Positions 23,100 to 36,709 of a DNA stretch of 64,000 bases are shown one piece after another (position 1 is the first letter of the stretch; each line of letters opens with the position of its first letter). The notes below the pieces were generated by a model. It had not been told where the DNA came from and made no database searches. It was given only the letters and a program-made list of their open reading frames with translations. A program made the translations under genes and the position numbers. Source of the DNA: Aristolochia californica (taxonomy: Eukaryota; Streptophyta; Magnoliopsida; Piperales; Aristolochiaceae); contig JARWKL010000008.1 in assembly GCA_029961685.1 (NCBI GenBank), positions 33,233,619 through 33,297,618 on the forward strand. Reading direction: 5' to 3'.

Positions 23100-24390
23100 T
23101 GTACTAGTCGAATTTCCCAAACAAGGATAACAAAACCTTGGAGTTCATTTTTAGTCCCTTCTCTTACATTTATTATAATTTTCAAATTTTTTTGCATAAA
23201 AATTTCTTTTTATTATGCCTCATATCTTTTTCTTTTACGAGAAAAATGGAAGAGTGTGTTTTGGATCTGAAAAAAAAATTGAACTTCCAAAATGGAAATG
23301 CACAGATGCTGAGAGAGATAATTCCAAAAAGTATCTGTGATTTTTAAGGATAGGGAAAAAGTGGGTTGTTTGGCTCTAATAAATATCCAACCACTTGAGA
23401 ATTTGATTTTTTCTACTCCTCGAAATTTTTGGATCATTAGGTCATTTGCACCCTCAACATGTTTCTGGCATGCATGTCCACCACATTTAAAGCATGTTTG
23501 GATCAGTTAGAAGTCCTTTCCTATAAAATTCCACCAAGCTTTTTATTAGGGGTTGCACCATTCGAATTTCCCAAACGTGGATAACAAAACCTTGGAGTTC
23601 ATTTTTAGGGCGTTCTCTAACATTTATTATAATTTTCAAATTTTTTGCATAAAATTTTCATTTTGGTATGCCTCATATCTTTTTTGTTTACGAGAAAAAT
23701 GGGAGAGTGAGTTTTGGATCTGAGAAAAAATTTGAACATCAAAATTGGAAATGCACAAATGCTGAGAGAGATAATTCCAAAAAGTATCTGTGATTTTTAA
23801 GGATAGGCAAAAAGTAGGTTGTTTGGCTCTGGTAAATATCCAACCACTTGAGAATTTGATTTTTTCTACTCCTTGAAATTTTTGGATCATTCGGTCATTT
23901 GCATCCGCAACATGTTTCTGGCATGCATGTCCACCACATTTAAAGCATGTTTGGATCAGTTAGAAATCCTTTTCTATAAAATTCCACCAAGTTTATTTTT
24001 AGGGGTTGTTCCAGTCGAATTTCCCAAACATGGATAACAAAACCTCTGAGTTCATTTTTAGTGCTTTTTCTTACATTTATTATAATTTTCAAATTTGTTT
24101 GCTTAAAATTTTCATTTTGTTATGCCTCATTTCTTTTTTGTTTACGAGAAAAATGGGAGAGTGAGTTTTGCATCTGAAAAAATATTTGAACATTCGAAAT
24201 GGAAATGCACAAATGCTGAGAGAGATAATTCCAAAAAGTATCTGTGATTTTTAAGGATAGACAAAAAGTGGGTTGTTTGGCTCTGGTAAATATCCTACGA
24301 CTTGAGAATTTGATTTTTTCTTCTCCTTGAAATTTTTGGATCATTATGTCATTTGTATTCCGCAACATGTTTTGTGCATGCATGTCCACC
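23100..24390 (-). repeat. A2 three-monomer block, copy 1
   Basis: Three successive variant monomers lie here: one with AAACAAGGATAAC and GGAAGAGTGTG, one with GGGGTTGCACC plus ACGTGGATAAC, and one with CTTATTTTTAGGGG-like text plus AAACCTCTGAG. The same three in the same order occur at 30780-32060, about 7.68 kb away. Confidence 0.68.
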
Positions 24391-27300
24391 ACATTTAAAG
24401 CATGTTATGATCTGTTTGAAGTCCATTTCTTACAAAATTTCACCAATCTTATTATTAGGGGTTGTACTAGTTGAATTTCCCTAACATGTATAACAAAACC
24501 TTGGAGTTCATTTTTAGTGCATTCACTTACATTTTTTATAGTTTTCAAATTTTTTGGACACCTGAACTCTAAAATTTTCATTTTGTTATGCCTCATATAT
24601 TTTTTGTTTACGAGAAAAATGGGAAAGAGAGTTTCGGATCTGAAAAAAAATTTGAACATCCAAAATGGAAATGCACAAATGCTGAGAAAGATAATTCCAA
24701 AAAGTATCTTTGATTTTTAAGGATAGGCAAAAAGTGGGTTGTTTAGCACTGGTAAATATCCAACCACTTAAGAATTTGATTTTTCTTCTCCTCAAAATTT
24801 TTGGATCATTAGGTCACTTGCATCCTCAACATGTTTCTGGCATGTATGTCCACTACATTTAAAGCATGTTTGGATCAGTTAGAAGTCCCTTTCCTATAAA
24901 ATTCCACCAAGCTTATTATTTGGGGTTGTAGTAGTGGAATTTCCCAAATATGGATAACAAAACCTTGGAGTTCATTTTTAGTGCCTTCACTTACATTTAT
25001 TATAATTTTCAAATTTTTTTGCATAAAATTTTCTTTTTTTTATGCCTCCTATCTTTTTTTTTGTTTTCGAGAAAAATGGGAGAGTGAGTTTTGGATCTGA
25101 AAAAAAAATTGAACATCCAAAATGGAAATGCACAAATGCTGAGAGAGATAATTCAAAAAAGTATTTGTGATTTTTAAGGATAGGCAAAAAGAGGGTTGTT
25201 TGGCTCTGGTAAATATCCTACGACTTGAGAATTTGATTTTTTTCTACTACTTGACATTTTTGGATCATTAGGTCATTTGTATCCGCAACATGTTTTTGGC
25301 ATGCATGTCACTGCATTTAAAGCATTTTGGATCAATTAGAAGTCCTTTCCTATAAAAATCTAACAAGGATAACAAAACCTTGGAGTTCATTTTTAGTGTG
25401 TTCTCTTACATTTATTATAATTTTCAAATTTTTTTTGCATGAAATTTTCATTTTGTTATCCCCATATCTTTTTTGTTTACGAGAAAAATGAGAGAGATGT
25501 TTTGGATCTTAAAAAAAATTTGAACATCCAAAATGGAAATACACAAAAGCTGAGAGAGATAATTCCAAAAAGTATCTGTGACTTTTAAGGATATGCAAGA
25601 AGTGGGTTGTTTGGCACTGGTAAATATCCAACCACTTGAGAATTTGATTTTTTCTACTCTATATTTTTAGATCATTAGGTCATTTGCATCCGCAACATGT
25701 TTCTGGCATTCATGTCCACCATATTTAAAGCATGTTAGGATCAGTTAGAAGTCCCTTTCCTATAAAATTCCACCAAGCTTAATATTTGGGGTTGTACTAG
25801 TGGAATTTCCCAAACATGAATAACAAAACCTTGGAGTTCAATTTTTTTTGCGTACATGAACTCTAAAATTTTCTTTTTGTAATGCCTCATATATTTTTTG
25901 TTTACGAGAAAAATGGGAGAGTGAGTTTAGGATCTGAAAAAAAATTTAAACATCGAAAATTGAAATGTACAAATGCTGAGAGAGATAATTCCAATAAGTA
26001 TCTGTGATTTTTAAGGATAGGAAAAAAGTGGGTTGTTTGGCTATGGTAAATATCAAACCACTTGAGACTTTGATTTTTTCTACTCCTTGAAATGTTTGGA
26101 TCATTAGGTCACTTGCATCCTCAACATGTTTCTGGCATGCATGTCCACCACATTAAAAGCATGTTTGGATCAGTTAGAAGTCCTTTCCTATAATATTCCA
26201 CCAGGCTTATTATTAGGGGTTGTACTAGTGGAATTTCCCAATCATGGATAACAAAACCTTGGAGTTCATTTTTAGTGCGTTCACTTACATTTATTTTAAT
26301 TTTCAATTTTTTTTGCATTAAATTTTAATTTTTTTTCCCTCATATCTTTTTTGTTTACGAGAAAAATGGGAGAGTGAGTTTTGGATCTTAAAAAAAATTT
26401 GAACATCCGAAATGGAAAAGCACAAATGCTGAGAAAGATAATTCCAAAAAGTATCTGTGATTTTCAAGGATAGGCAAAAAGTGGGATGTTAGGCTCTGGT
26501 AAATATCCAACCACTTGAGAATTTGATTTTTTCTACTCCTTGAAATTTTTTTATCATTAGGTCACTTGCATCCTCAACATGTTTCTGGCATGGATGTCCA
26601 CCACATTTAAAGCATGTTAGGATCAGTTAGAAGTCCCTTTCCTATAACATTCCACCATGCTTATTATTAGGGGTTGTACTAGTGGAATTTCCTTAACATG
26701 GATAACAAAACCTCTGAGTTCATTTTTAATGCGTTCACTTACTTTTATTATAGTTTTCAATTTTTTTTGCTTACATGAACTCTTAAATATTAATTTTGTT
26801 ATGCCTGATATCTTTCTTGTTTACGAGAAAAATGGGAGAGTGATTTTTGGATCTGAAAAAAATTTTGAACATCCAACATGGAAATGTACAAATGCTGAGA
26901 GAGATAATTCCAAAAAGTATCTATGATTTTTAAGGATAGGCAAAAAGTGGGTTGTTTGGCTCTGGTAAATATCCAACCACTTGAGAATTAAAATTTTTCT
27001 ACACCTTGAAATTTTTGGATCATTAGGTCACTTGCATCCTCAACATGTTGGCATACATGTCCACCACATTTAAAGCATGTTAGGATCAGATAGAAGTCCC
27101 TTTCCTATAAAATTTCACCAAGCTTATTATTAGGGGTTGTACTATTGGAATTTCCCAAACACGGACAACAAAACCTCTGAGTTCATTTTTAGTGCGTTCA
27201 CTTACATTTGTTATAGTTTTCAAATTTTTGGGAATACATGAACTCTAAAATTTTCATTTTGTTATGCCTCATATCTTTTTTGTTTACGAGAAAAATGGGA

Positions 27301-27976
27301 GAGTGAGTTTTGGATGTGAAAAAAAATTTGAACATCCAAAATGGAAATGCACAAATGCTGAGAGAGATAATTCCAAAAAGTATCTGTGATTTTTAAGGAT
27401 GGGCAAAAAGTGGGTTGTTTGGCTCTGGCAAATATCCAACAACTTGAGAATTTGATTTTTTCTACTCCTTGAAAATTTTGGATCACTAGGTCACTTGCAT
27501 CCTCAACATGTTTTTGGCATGCATGTCCACCATATTTAAAGCATGTTAGGATCAGTTAGAAGTCCTTTTCCTTTAAAATTCGTCAAAACTTATAATTAGG
27601 GGTTGTACTAGTGGAATTTCCCAAACATGGATAACAAAACCTTGGAGTTCATTTTTAGTGCGTTCACTTACATTTATTATAGTTTTCAAATTTTTTTGCA
27701 TACATGAACTCTAAAATTTTCAATTTGTTATCCCTTATATCTTTTTTATTTACGAGAAAAATCGGAGAGCGAGTTTTGAATCTGAAAAAAAAATTTAATA
27801 TCCAAAATGGAAATGCACAAATGCTGAGAGAGATAATTCCAAAAAGTATCTGTGATTTTTAAGGATAGTCAAAAAGTGGGTTGTTTGGCTCTGGTAAATA
27901 TCCAACCACTTGAGAATTTGATTTTTTCTACTCCATGAAAATTTTGGATCATTAGGCCGCTTGCATCAACAACATG

Positions 27977-28190
27977 TTTCCGGCATGCATGTCTACCACA
28001 TTTAAAGCATGTTAGGATCAGTTAGAAGTCCCTTTCCTATAAAATTCCGCCAATTTTATTATTTGGAGTTGTACTAGTGGAATTTCCCAAACATGGATAA
28101 CAAAACCTTGGAGTTCATTTTTAGAACGTTCACTTACTTTTATTATAGTTTTCTAATTTTTTTGACTTGAATTATCATTTTTTTATGCCT
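27977..28190 (-). repeat. Second copy of the 22549-22765 variant segment
   Basis: This segment has the same linked private variants as 22549-22765, including TTTCCGGCA, TTCCGCCAAT, TTATTTGGAGTTG and TTTTTAGAACGTTC, with a handful of single-base differences. Confidence 0.85.
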
Positions 28191-30779
28191 CATATCTTTT
28201 TTTGTTTACGAGAAAAATGGGAGAGTGAGTTTTGGATCTGAAAAAAAATTGGACATCCAAAATGGAAATGCACAAATACTGAGAGAGATAATTCCAAAAT
28301 GTATTTGTGATTTTCAAGGATAGGCAAAAAGTGGTTTGTTTTGCTCTGGTAAATATCCAACCACTTGAAAATTTGATTTTTTCTACTCCCTTAAATTTTT
28401 GGATCATTAGGTCCCTTGCATCCTCAACATGTGTCTGGCATGCATCTGCATGACATTTAAAGCATGTTTAGATCAGTTAGAAGTCCTTTACTATAAAATT
28501 CCACCAAGGTTATTATTAGTTGTTTTACCAGTCGAATTTCCCAAACATGGATAACAAAACCTTGGAGTTATTTTTTTGTGCGTTGTCTTACATTTATTAT
28601 AATTTTCAAATTTTTTTTCATAAAATTTTCATTTTTGTTATGCCTGATATCTTTTTTGCTTACGAGAAAAATACAAGAGTGAGTTTTGGATATGAAAAAA
28701 ATTTTGAACGTCCAAAATGGAAATACACATATGCTGAGAGAGATAATTCCAAAAAGTATGTATGATTTTTAAGGATAGGCAAAAAGTGGGTTGTTTGGCT
28801 CTGGTAAATATCCAACCACCTGAGAATATGATTTTTTCTACTACTAGAAATTTTTGGATCATTAGGTCATTTGCATCCACAACATGTTTCTGGCATGCAT
28901 GTCCACCACATTTAAAGCATGTTTAGATCAGTTAGAAGTCCTTTCCTATAAAATTCTACCAAACTTATTATTAGGGGTTGTACTAGTCGAATTTCCCAAA
29001 CATGGATAACAAAACCTTGGAGTTCATTTTAAGTGCGTTCTCTTACATTTATTATAATTTTCATTTTGTTATGCCTCATATCTTCTTTGTTTACAAGAAA
29101 AATGGGAGAGTGAGTTTTGGATCTGAAAAAAAAATTTGAACATCCAAAATAGAAATGCACAAATGCTGAGAGAGATAATTCCAAAAAGTATCTGTGATTT
29201 TTAAGGATAGGCAAAAAGTGGGTGTTTGGCTCTTCTAAATATCCAACCACCTGAGAATTTGATTTTTTCTACTCCTTGAAATTTTTGGATCATTAGGTCA
29301 TTTGCCTCCGCAACATGTTTCTGGCATACATGTCCACCACATTTAAAGCATGTTTAGATCAGTTAGAAGTCCTTACCTATAAAATTCCACTAAACTTATT
29401 ATTAGGGGTTGTACTTGTCGAATTTCCCAAACAAGGATAAAAAAACCTTGGTGTTCATTTTTAGTGCCTTCTCTTACATTTATTATAATTTTCAAATTTT
29501 TTTGCATAAAAATTTCATTTTGTTATGCCTCATATCTTTTTTGTTTACGAGAAAAATGGAAGAGTGTGTTTTGGATCTGAAAAAAATTTGAACATCCAAA
29601 ATGGAAATGCACAAATGCTGAGAGAGATAATTCCAAAAAGTATCTGTGATTTTTAAGGATAGGCAAAAAGTGGGTTCTTCTGCTCTGGTGAATATCCAAC
29701 CACTTGAGAATTTGATTTTTTCTACACCTCTAAATTTTTGGATCATTAGGTCATTTGTATCCGCTACATGTTTCACGCATGCATGTCCACCACTTTTAAA
29801 GCATGTTAGGATCAATTAGAAGTCCTTTCATATAAAATTCCACCAAGCATATTATTTGGGTTTGTACTAGTTGAATTTCCCAAACATGGATAACAAAACC
29901 TTGGAGTTCATTTTTAGTACGTTCTCTTACATTCATTATAATTTTCAAATTTTTTGCATAAAATTTTCATTTTGTTATGCCTCATATCTTCTTTGTTTAC
30001 GAGAAAAATGGGAGAGTGAGTTTTGGATCTGAAAAAAAATTTGAACATCCAAAATAGAAATGCACAAATGCTGAGAGAGATAATTCCAAAAAGTATCTGT
30101 GATTTTTAAGGATAGGCAAAAAGTGGGTGTTTGGCTCTTCTAAATATCCAACCACTTGAGAATTTGATTTTTTCTACTCCTTGAAATTTTTTGATCATTA
30201 GGTCACTTGCATCCTCAACATGTTTCTGGCATGCATGTCCACCACATTTAAAGCATGTTCGGATCAGTTAGAAGTCCCTTTCCTAAAAAATTCCACCAAA
30301 TTTATTATTAGGGGTTGTATTAGTGGAATTTCCCAAACATGGATCACAAAACCTCTGAGTTTATTTTTAGTGTATTCACTTACATTTATTATAGTGTTCA
30401 AATTTTTTGGAATACATGAACTCTAAAATTTTTATTTTGTTATGCCTCATATCTTTTTTGTTTTCGAGAAAAAGGGGAGAGCGAGTTTTGGATCTGAAAA
30501 AGAATTTGAACATCCAAAAAGGAAATGCACAAATGCTGAGAGAGATAATTCCAAAAAGTATCTGTGATTTTTAAGGATAGGCAAAAAGTGGGTTGTTTGG
30601 CTCTGGTAATTATCCAACCACTTGAGAATTTGATTTTTTCTACTCCTTCAAATTTTTGGATCATTAGGTCATTTGCCTCCGCAACATCTTTCTGGCATGC
30701 ATGTCCACCACATTTAAAGAATGTTTAGATCAGTTAGAAGTCCTTACCTATAAAATTCCACCAAACTTATTATTAGGGG

Positions 30780-32060
30780 TTGTACTAGTCGAATTTCCCA
30801 AACAAGGATAACAAAACCTTGGAGTTCATTTTTCGTGCCTTCTCCTACATTTATTATAATTTTCAAATTTTTTTGCATAAATATTTCATTTTGTTATGCC
30901 TCATATCTTTTTTGTTTACGAGAAAAATGGAAGTGTGTGTTTTGGATCTGAAAAAAAATTTGAACATCCAAAATGGAAATGCACAAATGCTGAGAGAGAT
31001 AATCCCAAAAAGTATCTGTGATTTTTAAGGATAGGCAAAAACTGGGTTGTTTGGCTCTGGTAAATATCCAACCACTTGAGAATTTGATTTCTTCTACTCA
31101 TCGAAATTTTTGGATCATTAGGTCATTTGCGTCCTCAACATGTTTCTGGCATGCATGTCCACCACATTTAAGGCATGTTTGGATCAGTTAGAAGTCCTTT
31201 CCCATAAAATTCCACCAAGCTTTTTATTAGGGGTTGCACCAGTTGAATTTCCAAACCGTGGATAACAAAACCTTGGAGTTCATTTTTAGTGCGTTCTATA
31301 ACATTTATTATAATTTTCAAATTTTTTTGCTTAAAATTTCATTTTCTTATGCCTCATTTCTTTTTGTTTACGAGAAAAATGGGAGAGTGAGTTTTGCATC
31401 TGAGAAAAAATTTGAACATCCAAATTGGAAATGCACAAATGCTGAGAAAGATAACTCCAAAAAGTATATGTGATTTTTAAGGATAGGCAAAAAGTGGGTT
31501 GTTAGGCTCTGGTAATTATCCAACCACTTGAGAATTTGATTTTGTCTACCTCTTGAAATTTTTGAATAATTAGGTCATTTGCATCCGTAACATGTTTCTG
31601 GCATGCATGTCCACCACATTTAAAGCATGTTTGGATCAGTTAGAAGTCCTTTCCTATAAAATTCCACCAAGCTTATTTTTAGGGGTTGTACCAGTTGAAT
31701 TTCCCAAACATGGATAACAAAACTCTGAGTTCATTTTTAGTGCATTCTCTTACATTTATTATAATTTTCAAATTTCTTTGCTTAAAATTTTCATTTTGTG
31801 ATGCCTCATATCTTTTTTGTTTACAAGAAAATAGGAGAGTGAGTTTTGGATCTGAAAAAAAATTTGAACATCCAAAATGGAAATGCACAAATGCTGAGAG
31901 AGATAATTCAAAAAAGTATCTGTGATTTTTAAGGATAGGAAAAAAGTGGGTTGTTTGGCTCCAGTAAATATCCAACCACTTGAGAATTTGATTTTTTCTA
32001 CTCCTCGAAATTTTTGGATCATTAGGTCATTTAAATCTGCAACATGTTTCAGGCATGCAT
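30780..32060 (-). repeat. A2 three-monomer block, copy 2
   Basis: The order of variant monomers matches 23100-24390: the AAACAAGGATAAC type (30797), the GGGGTTGCACC type (about 31230), then the TATTTTTAGGGG type with CTCTGAG (about 31680). Confidence 0.68.
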
Positions 32061-32133
32061 GTCCACCACATTTAAAGCATGTTAGGATCAGTTAGAAGTC
32101 CCTTTCCTACAAAATTCCACCAAGCTTATTATT

Positions 32134-34436
32134 AGCGGTTGTACTAGTGGAATTTCCCAAATATGGATAACAAAACCTTGGAGTTCATTTTTAGTGCGTG
32201 CACTTACATTTATTGTAGTTTTCAAATTTTTTAGCGTAGATCAACTCTAAAATTTTCAATTTGTTATGCCTCATATCTTTTTTGTTTACGAGAAAAATGG
32301 GAGTGAGTTTAGGATCTAAAAAAAAATTTGAACATCCAAAATGGAATTGCACAAATGCTGACAGAGATAATTCCAAAAAGTATCAGTGATTTTTAAGGAT
32401 AGGCAAAAAGTGGGTTGTTCGGCTCTGGTAAATATCCAACCACTTGAGAATTTGATTTTTTCTACTCGAAATTTTTGGATCATTAGGTTATTTGCATCCG
32501 CAACATGTTTTAGGCATGCATGTCCACCACATTTAAAGCATGTTTGGATCAGTTAGAAGTCATTTCCTATAAAATTCCACTAAGCTTTTTATTAGGGGTT
32601 GCACCAGTCGAATTTCCCAAACGAGGATAACAAAACCTTGGAGTTCATTTTTAGTGCGTTCTCTTACATTTATTATAATTTTCAAATTTCTTTGCATAAA
32701 ATTTTCATTTTGTTATGCCTCATATCTTTTTTGTTTACGAGAAAAATGGGAGAGAGTGTTTTGGATCTGAGAAAAAATTTCAACATCCAAAATGGAAATG
32801 CACAAATGCTGAGAGAGATAATTCCAAAAAGTATCTGTGATTTTTAAGGATAGGCAAAAAGTGGGTTGTTTGGCTTTGGTAAATATCCAACCACTTGAGA
32901 ATTTGATTTTTTCTATTCCTTTAAATTTTGGGATCATTAGGTCAATTGCATCTGTAACATGTTTCTGGCATGCATGTCCACCACATTTAAAGCATGCTTG
33001 GATCAGTTAGAAGTCCTTTCCAATAAAATTCCACCGAGCTTTTTACTAGGGGTTGAACCAGTCGAATTTCCCAAACATGGATAACAAAACCTTCGAGTTC
33101 ATTTTTTGTGCCTTCTCTTACATTTATTATAATTTTCAAATTTTTTTACATAAAATTTTCATTTGGTTATGCCTCATATCTTTTTTGTTTACGAGAAAAA
33201 TGGGAGAGTGAGTTTTGGATCTTAAAAAAAATTTAAACATTCAAAATGGAAATGCACAAATGCTGAGAGAGATAATTCCAAAAAGTATCTGTGATTTTTA
33301 AGGATAGTCAAAATGTGGGTTGTTTGGCTCTGGTAAATATCCAACCACTTTAGAATTTGATTTTTTCTATTCCTTGAAATTTTTGGTTCATTAGGTCACT
33401 TGTATTCTCAACATGTTTCTGGCATGCTTGTCCACCACATTTACAGCATGTTAGGATCAGTTAGAAGTCCCTTTCCTATAAAATTCCACCAAACTTATAA
33501 TTAGGGGTTGTACTAGTGGAATTTCCCAAACATGGATAACAAAACATTGGAGTTCATTTTTAGTGCGTTCAGTTACATTTATTAAACTTTTCAAATATTT
33601 TTGCATACAAGAATTCTAAAATTTTAATTTTGTTATGCCTCATATCTTTTTTTGTTTACGAGAAAAATGGGAGAGAGAGTTTTGGATCTGAAAAAAAATT
33701 CTAACATCCGAAATGGAAATGTACAAATGCTGAGAGAGATAATTCAGAAAAGTATATGTGATTTTTAAGGATAGGCAAAAAGTGGTTTATTTTGCTCTTG
33801 TAAATATCCAACCACTTGAAAATTTGATTTTTTCTACTCCTTGAAATTTTTGGATCATTAGGTCCCTTGCATCCTCAACATGTATCTGGCATGCATCTCT
33901 ACCACATTTAAAGCATGTTAGGATCAGTTAGAAGTCCCTTTCCTATAAAATTCCAACAAGCTTATTATTAGGGGTTGTACTAGTGGAATTTCCCAAACAA
34001 GGATAACAAAACCTTGGAGTTCATTTTTAGTGTGTTCACTAACATTTATTATATTTTTAAAATTTTTTTGCATACCTGAACTCTAAAATTTTAATTTTCT
34101 TATGCCTCATATCTTTTTTTGTTAACGAAAAAAATGGAAGAGTGAGTTTTGGATCTGAAAAAAAATTTGAACATCCAAAATGGAAATGCACAAATGCTGA
34201 GGGAGATAATTCCTAGAAGTATCTATGATTTTCAAGGATTGGCAAAAAGTGGGTTGTTTTGCTCCAGTAAATATCTATCCACTTGCGAATTTAATTTTTT
34301 CTACTCCTTGAAATTTTTGGATCATTAGGTCCCTTGCATCCTGAACATGTTTCTGGCATGTATCTCCACCACATTTAAAGCATGTTAGGATCAGTTAGAA
34401 GTCCCTTTCCTACAAAATTCCACCAAGCTTATTATT
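32134..34436 (-). repeat. A2 five-monomer higher-order repeat, copy 1 (2303 bp)
   Basis: Anchors in the loop of the inverted repeat define five monomers: M1 AGCGGTTGTACTAG (32134), M2 GGGGTTGCACCAG (about 32590), M3 ACTAGGGGTTGAACCAG (about 33050), M4 ACTTATAATTAGGGG (about 33495) and M5 CAACAAGCTTATTATTAGG (about 33965). M1, M4 and M5 belong to class L; M2 and M3 belong to class S. The next M1 follows at 34437. Confidence 0.85.
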
Positions 34437-36709
34437 AGCGGTTGTACTAGTGGAATTTTCCAAATATGGATAACAAAACCTTAGAGTTCATTTTTAGTGC
34501 GTGCACTTACATTTATTTTAGTTTTCAAATTTTTTACCGTAGATCAACTCTAAAATTTTCATTTTGTTATGCCTCATATCTTTTTTGATTACGAGAAAAA
34601 TGGGAGGGAGTTTTGGATCTGAAAAGAAATTTGAACATCCAAAATGGAAATGCACAATTCCTGACAGAGATAATTCCAAAAAGTATCTGTGATTTTTAAG
34701 GATAGGCAAAAAGTGGGTTGTTTGGCTCTGGTAAATATCCAACCACTTGAGAATTTGATTTTTTCTTCTCCTCAAAATTTTTGGATCATTAGGTCATTTG
34801 CATCCGCAACATGTTTTAGGCATGCATGTCCACCACATTTAAAGCATGTTTGGATCAGTTAGAAGTCCACCAAGCTTTTTATTAGGGGTTGCATCAGTCG
34901 AATTTTCCAAACATGGATAACAAAACCTTGGAGTTCATTATTAGTGCGTTCTCTTACTTTTATTACAATTTTCAAATTTTTTTGCATAAAATTTTCATTT
35001 TGTTATGCCTCATATCTTTTTTGTTTACGAGAAAAATAGGAGAGTGAGTTTTGGATCTGAGAAAAAATTTGAACATCCAAATTGGACATGCACAAATGCT
35101 GAGAGAGATAATTCCAAAAAGTATCTGTGATTTTTAAGGATAGGCAAAAAGTGGGTTGTTTGGCTCTAGTAAATCTCCAACCACTTGAGAATTTGATTTT
35201 TTCTACTCCTTGAAATTTTTGGATCATTAGGTCATTTGCATCCGCAACATTTTCTGGCATGCATGTCCACCACATTTAAAGCATGTTTGGATCAGTTAGA
35301 AGTCGTTTCCTATAAAATTCCACCAAGCTTATTTTTAGGGGTTGTACTAGTCGAATTTCCCAAACATGGATAACAAAACCTCTGAGTTCGTTTTTAGTGC
35401 GTTCTCTTACATTTATTATAATTTTCAGAATTCTTTGCTTAAAATTTTCATTTTGTTATGCCTCATATCTTTTTTGTTTACGAGAAAAATGGGAGAGCAA
35501 GTTTTGGATCTGAAAAAATATTTGAACATCCAAAATGGAAATGCACAAATGTTGACAGAGATAATTCCAAAAACTATCTGTGATTTTTAAGGATAGGCAA
35601 AAAGTGGGTTGTTTGGCTCTGGTAAATTTCCAACCACTTGAGAATTTGATTTTTTCTACTCCTCGAAATTTTAGGATCATTAGGTCATTTGCAACCGCAA
35701 CATGTTTCAGGCATGCATGTCCACAACATTTAAATCATGTTTGGATCAGTTAGAAGTCCTTTCCTATAAAATTCCACCAATCTTTTTATTAGGGATTGCA
35801 CCAGTCGAATTTCCCAAACGTGGATAACAAAACCTTGGAGTTCATTTTTAGTGCGTTCTCTTACTTTTATTATAATTTTCAATTTTTTTTGCATTAAATT
35901 TTCATTTTGTTATGCCTCATATCTTTTTTGTTTACGAGAAAAATGGGAGAGTGAGTTTTGGATCTAAGAAAAAATTTGAACATCCAAAATGGAAATGCAC
36001 AAATGCTGAGAGAGATAATTCAGAAAAGTATATGTGATTTTCAAGGATAGGCAAAATGTGGTTTGTTTTGCTGTGGTAAATTTCCAACTACTTGAGAATT
36101 TTATTTTTTGTACTCCTTGAAAATTTTGGATCATTAGGTCCCTTGCATCCTCAACATGTATCTGGCATGCATCTCCACCACATTTAAAGCATGTTAGGAT
36201 CTGTTAGAAATCCCATTCCTATAAAATTCCTACAAGCTTATTATTAGGGGTTGTACTTGTGGAATTTCCCAAACATGGATAACAAAACCTTGGAGTTCAT
36301 TTTTAGTGTGTTCACTTACATTTATTATATTTTTCAAATTTTTTTGGATACATGAACTCTAAAATTTTTATTTTGTTATGTCTTATATCTTTTTTTGTTT
36401 ACGAGAAAAATGGAAGAGTGAGTTTTGGATCTGAAAAAAAATTTGAACGTCCAAAATGGAAATGCACAAATGCTGAGAGAGATAATTCCTAAAAGTATCT
36501 GTGATTTTCAAAGATTGGCAAAAAGTGGGTTGTTTTGCTGCAGTAAATATCCAACCACTTGATAATTTAATTTTTTCTACTCAAAATTTTTGGATCATTA
36601 GGTCCCTTGCATCCTCAACATGTTTCTGGCATGCATCTCCACCACATTTAAAGCATGTTAGGATCAGTTAGAAGTCCCTTTCCTACAAAATTCCACCAAG
36701 CTTATTATT
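34437..36709 (-). repeat. A2 five-monomer higher-order repeat, copy 2 (2273 bp, variant order)
   Basis: M1 is at 34437 and M2 at about 34880, as in copy 1. The third and fourth positions hold other class-S monomers: a TATTTTTAGGGG type with CTCTGAG at about 35325 and a TTATTAGGGATTGCACC type at about 35785. M5 is at about 36240 and the next M1 at 36710. A 16-bp deletion near 34868 (GTCC joined to ACCAAGC) shortens M2. Confidence 0.82.
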
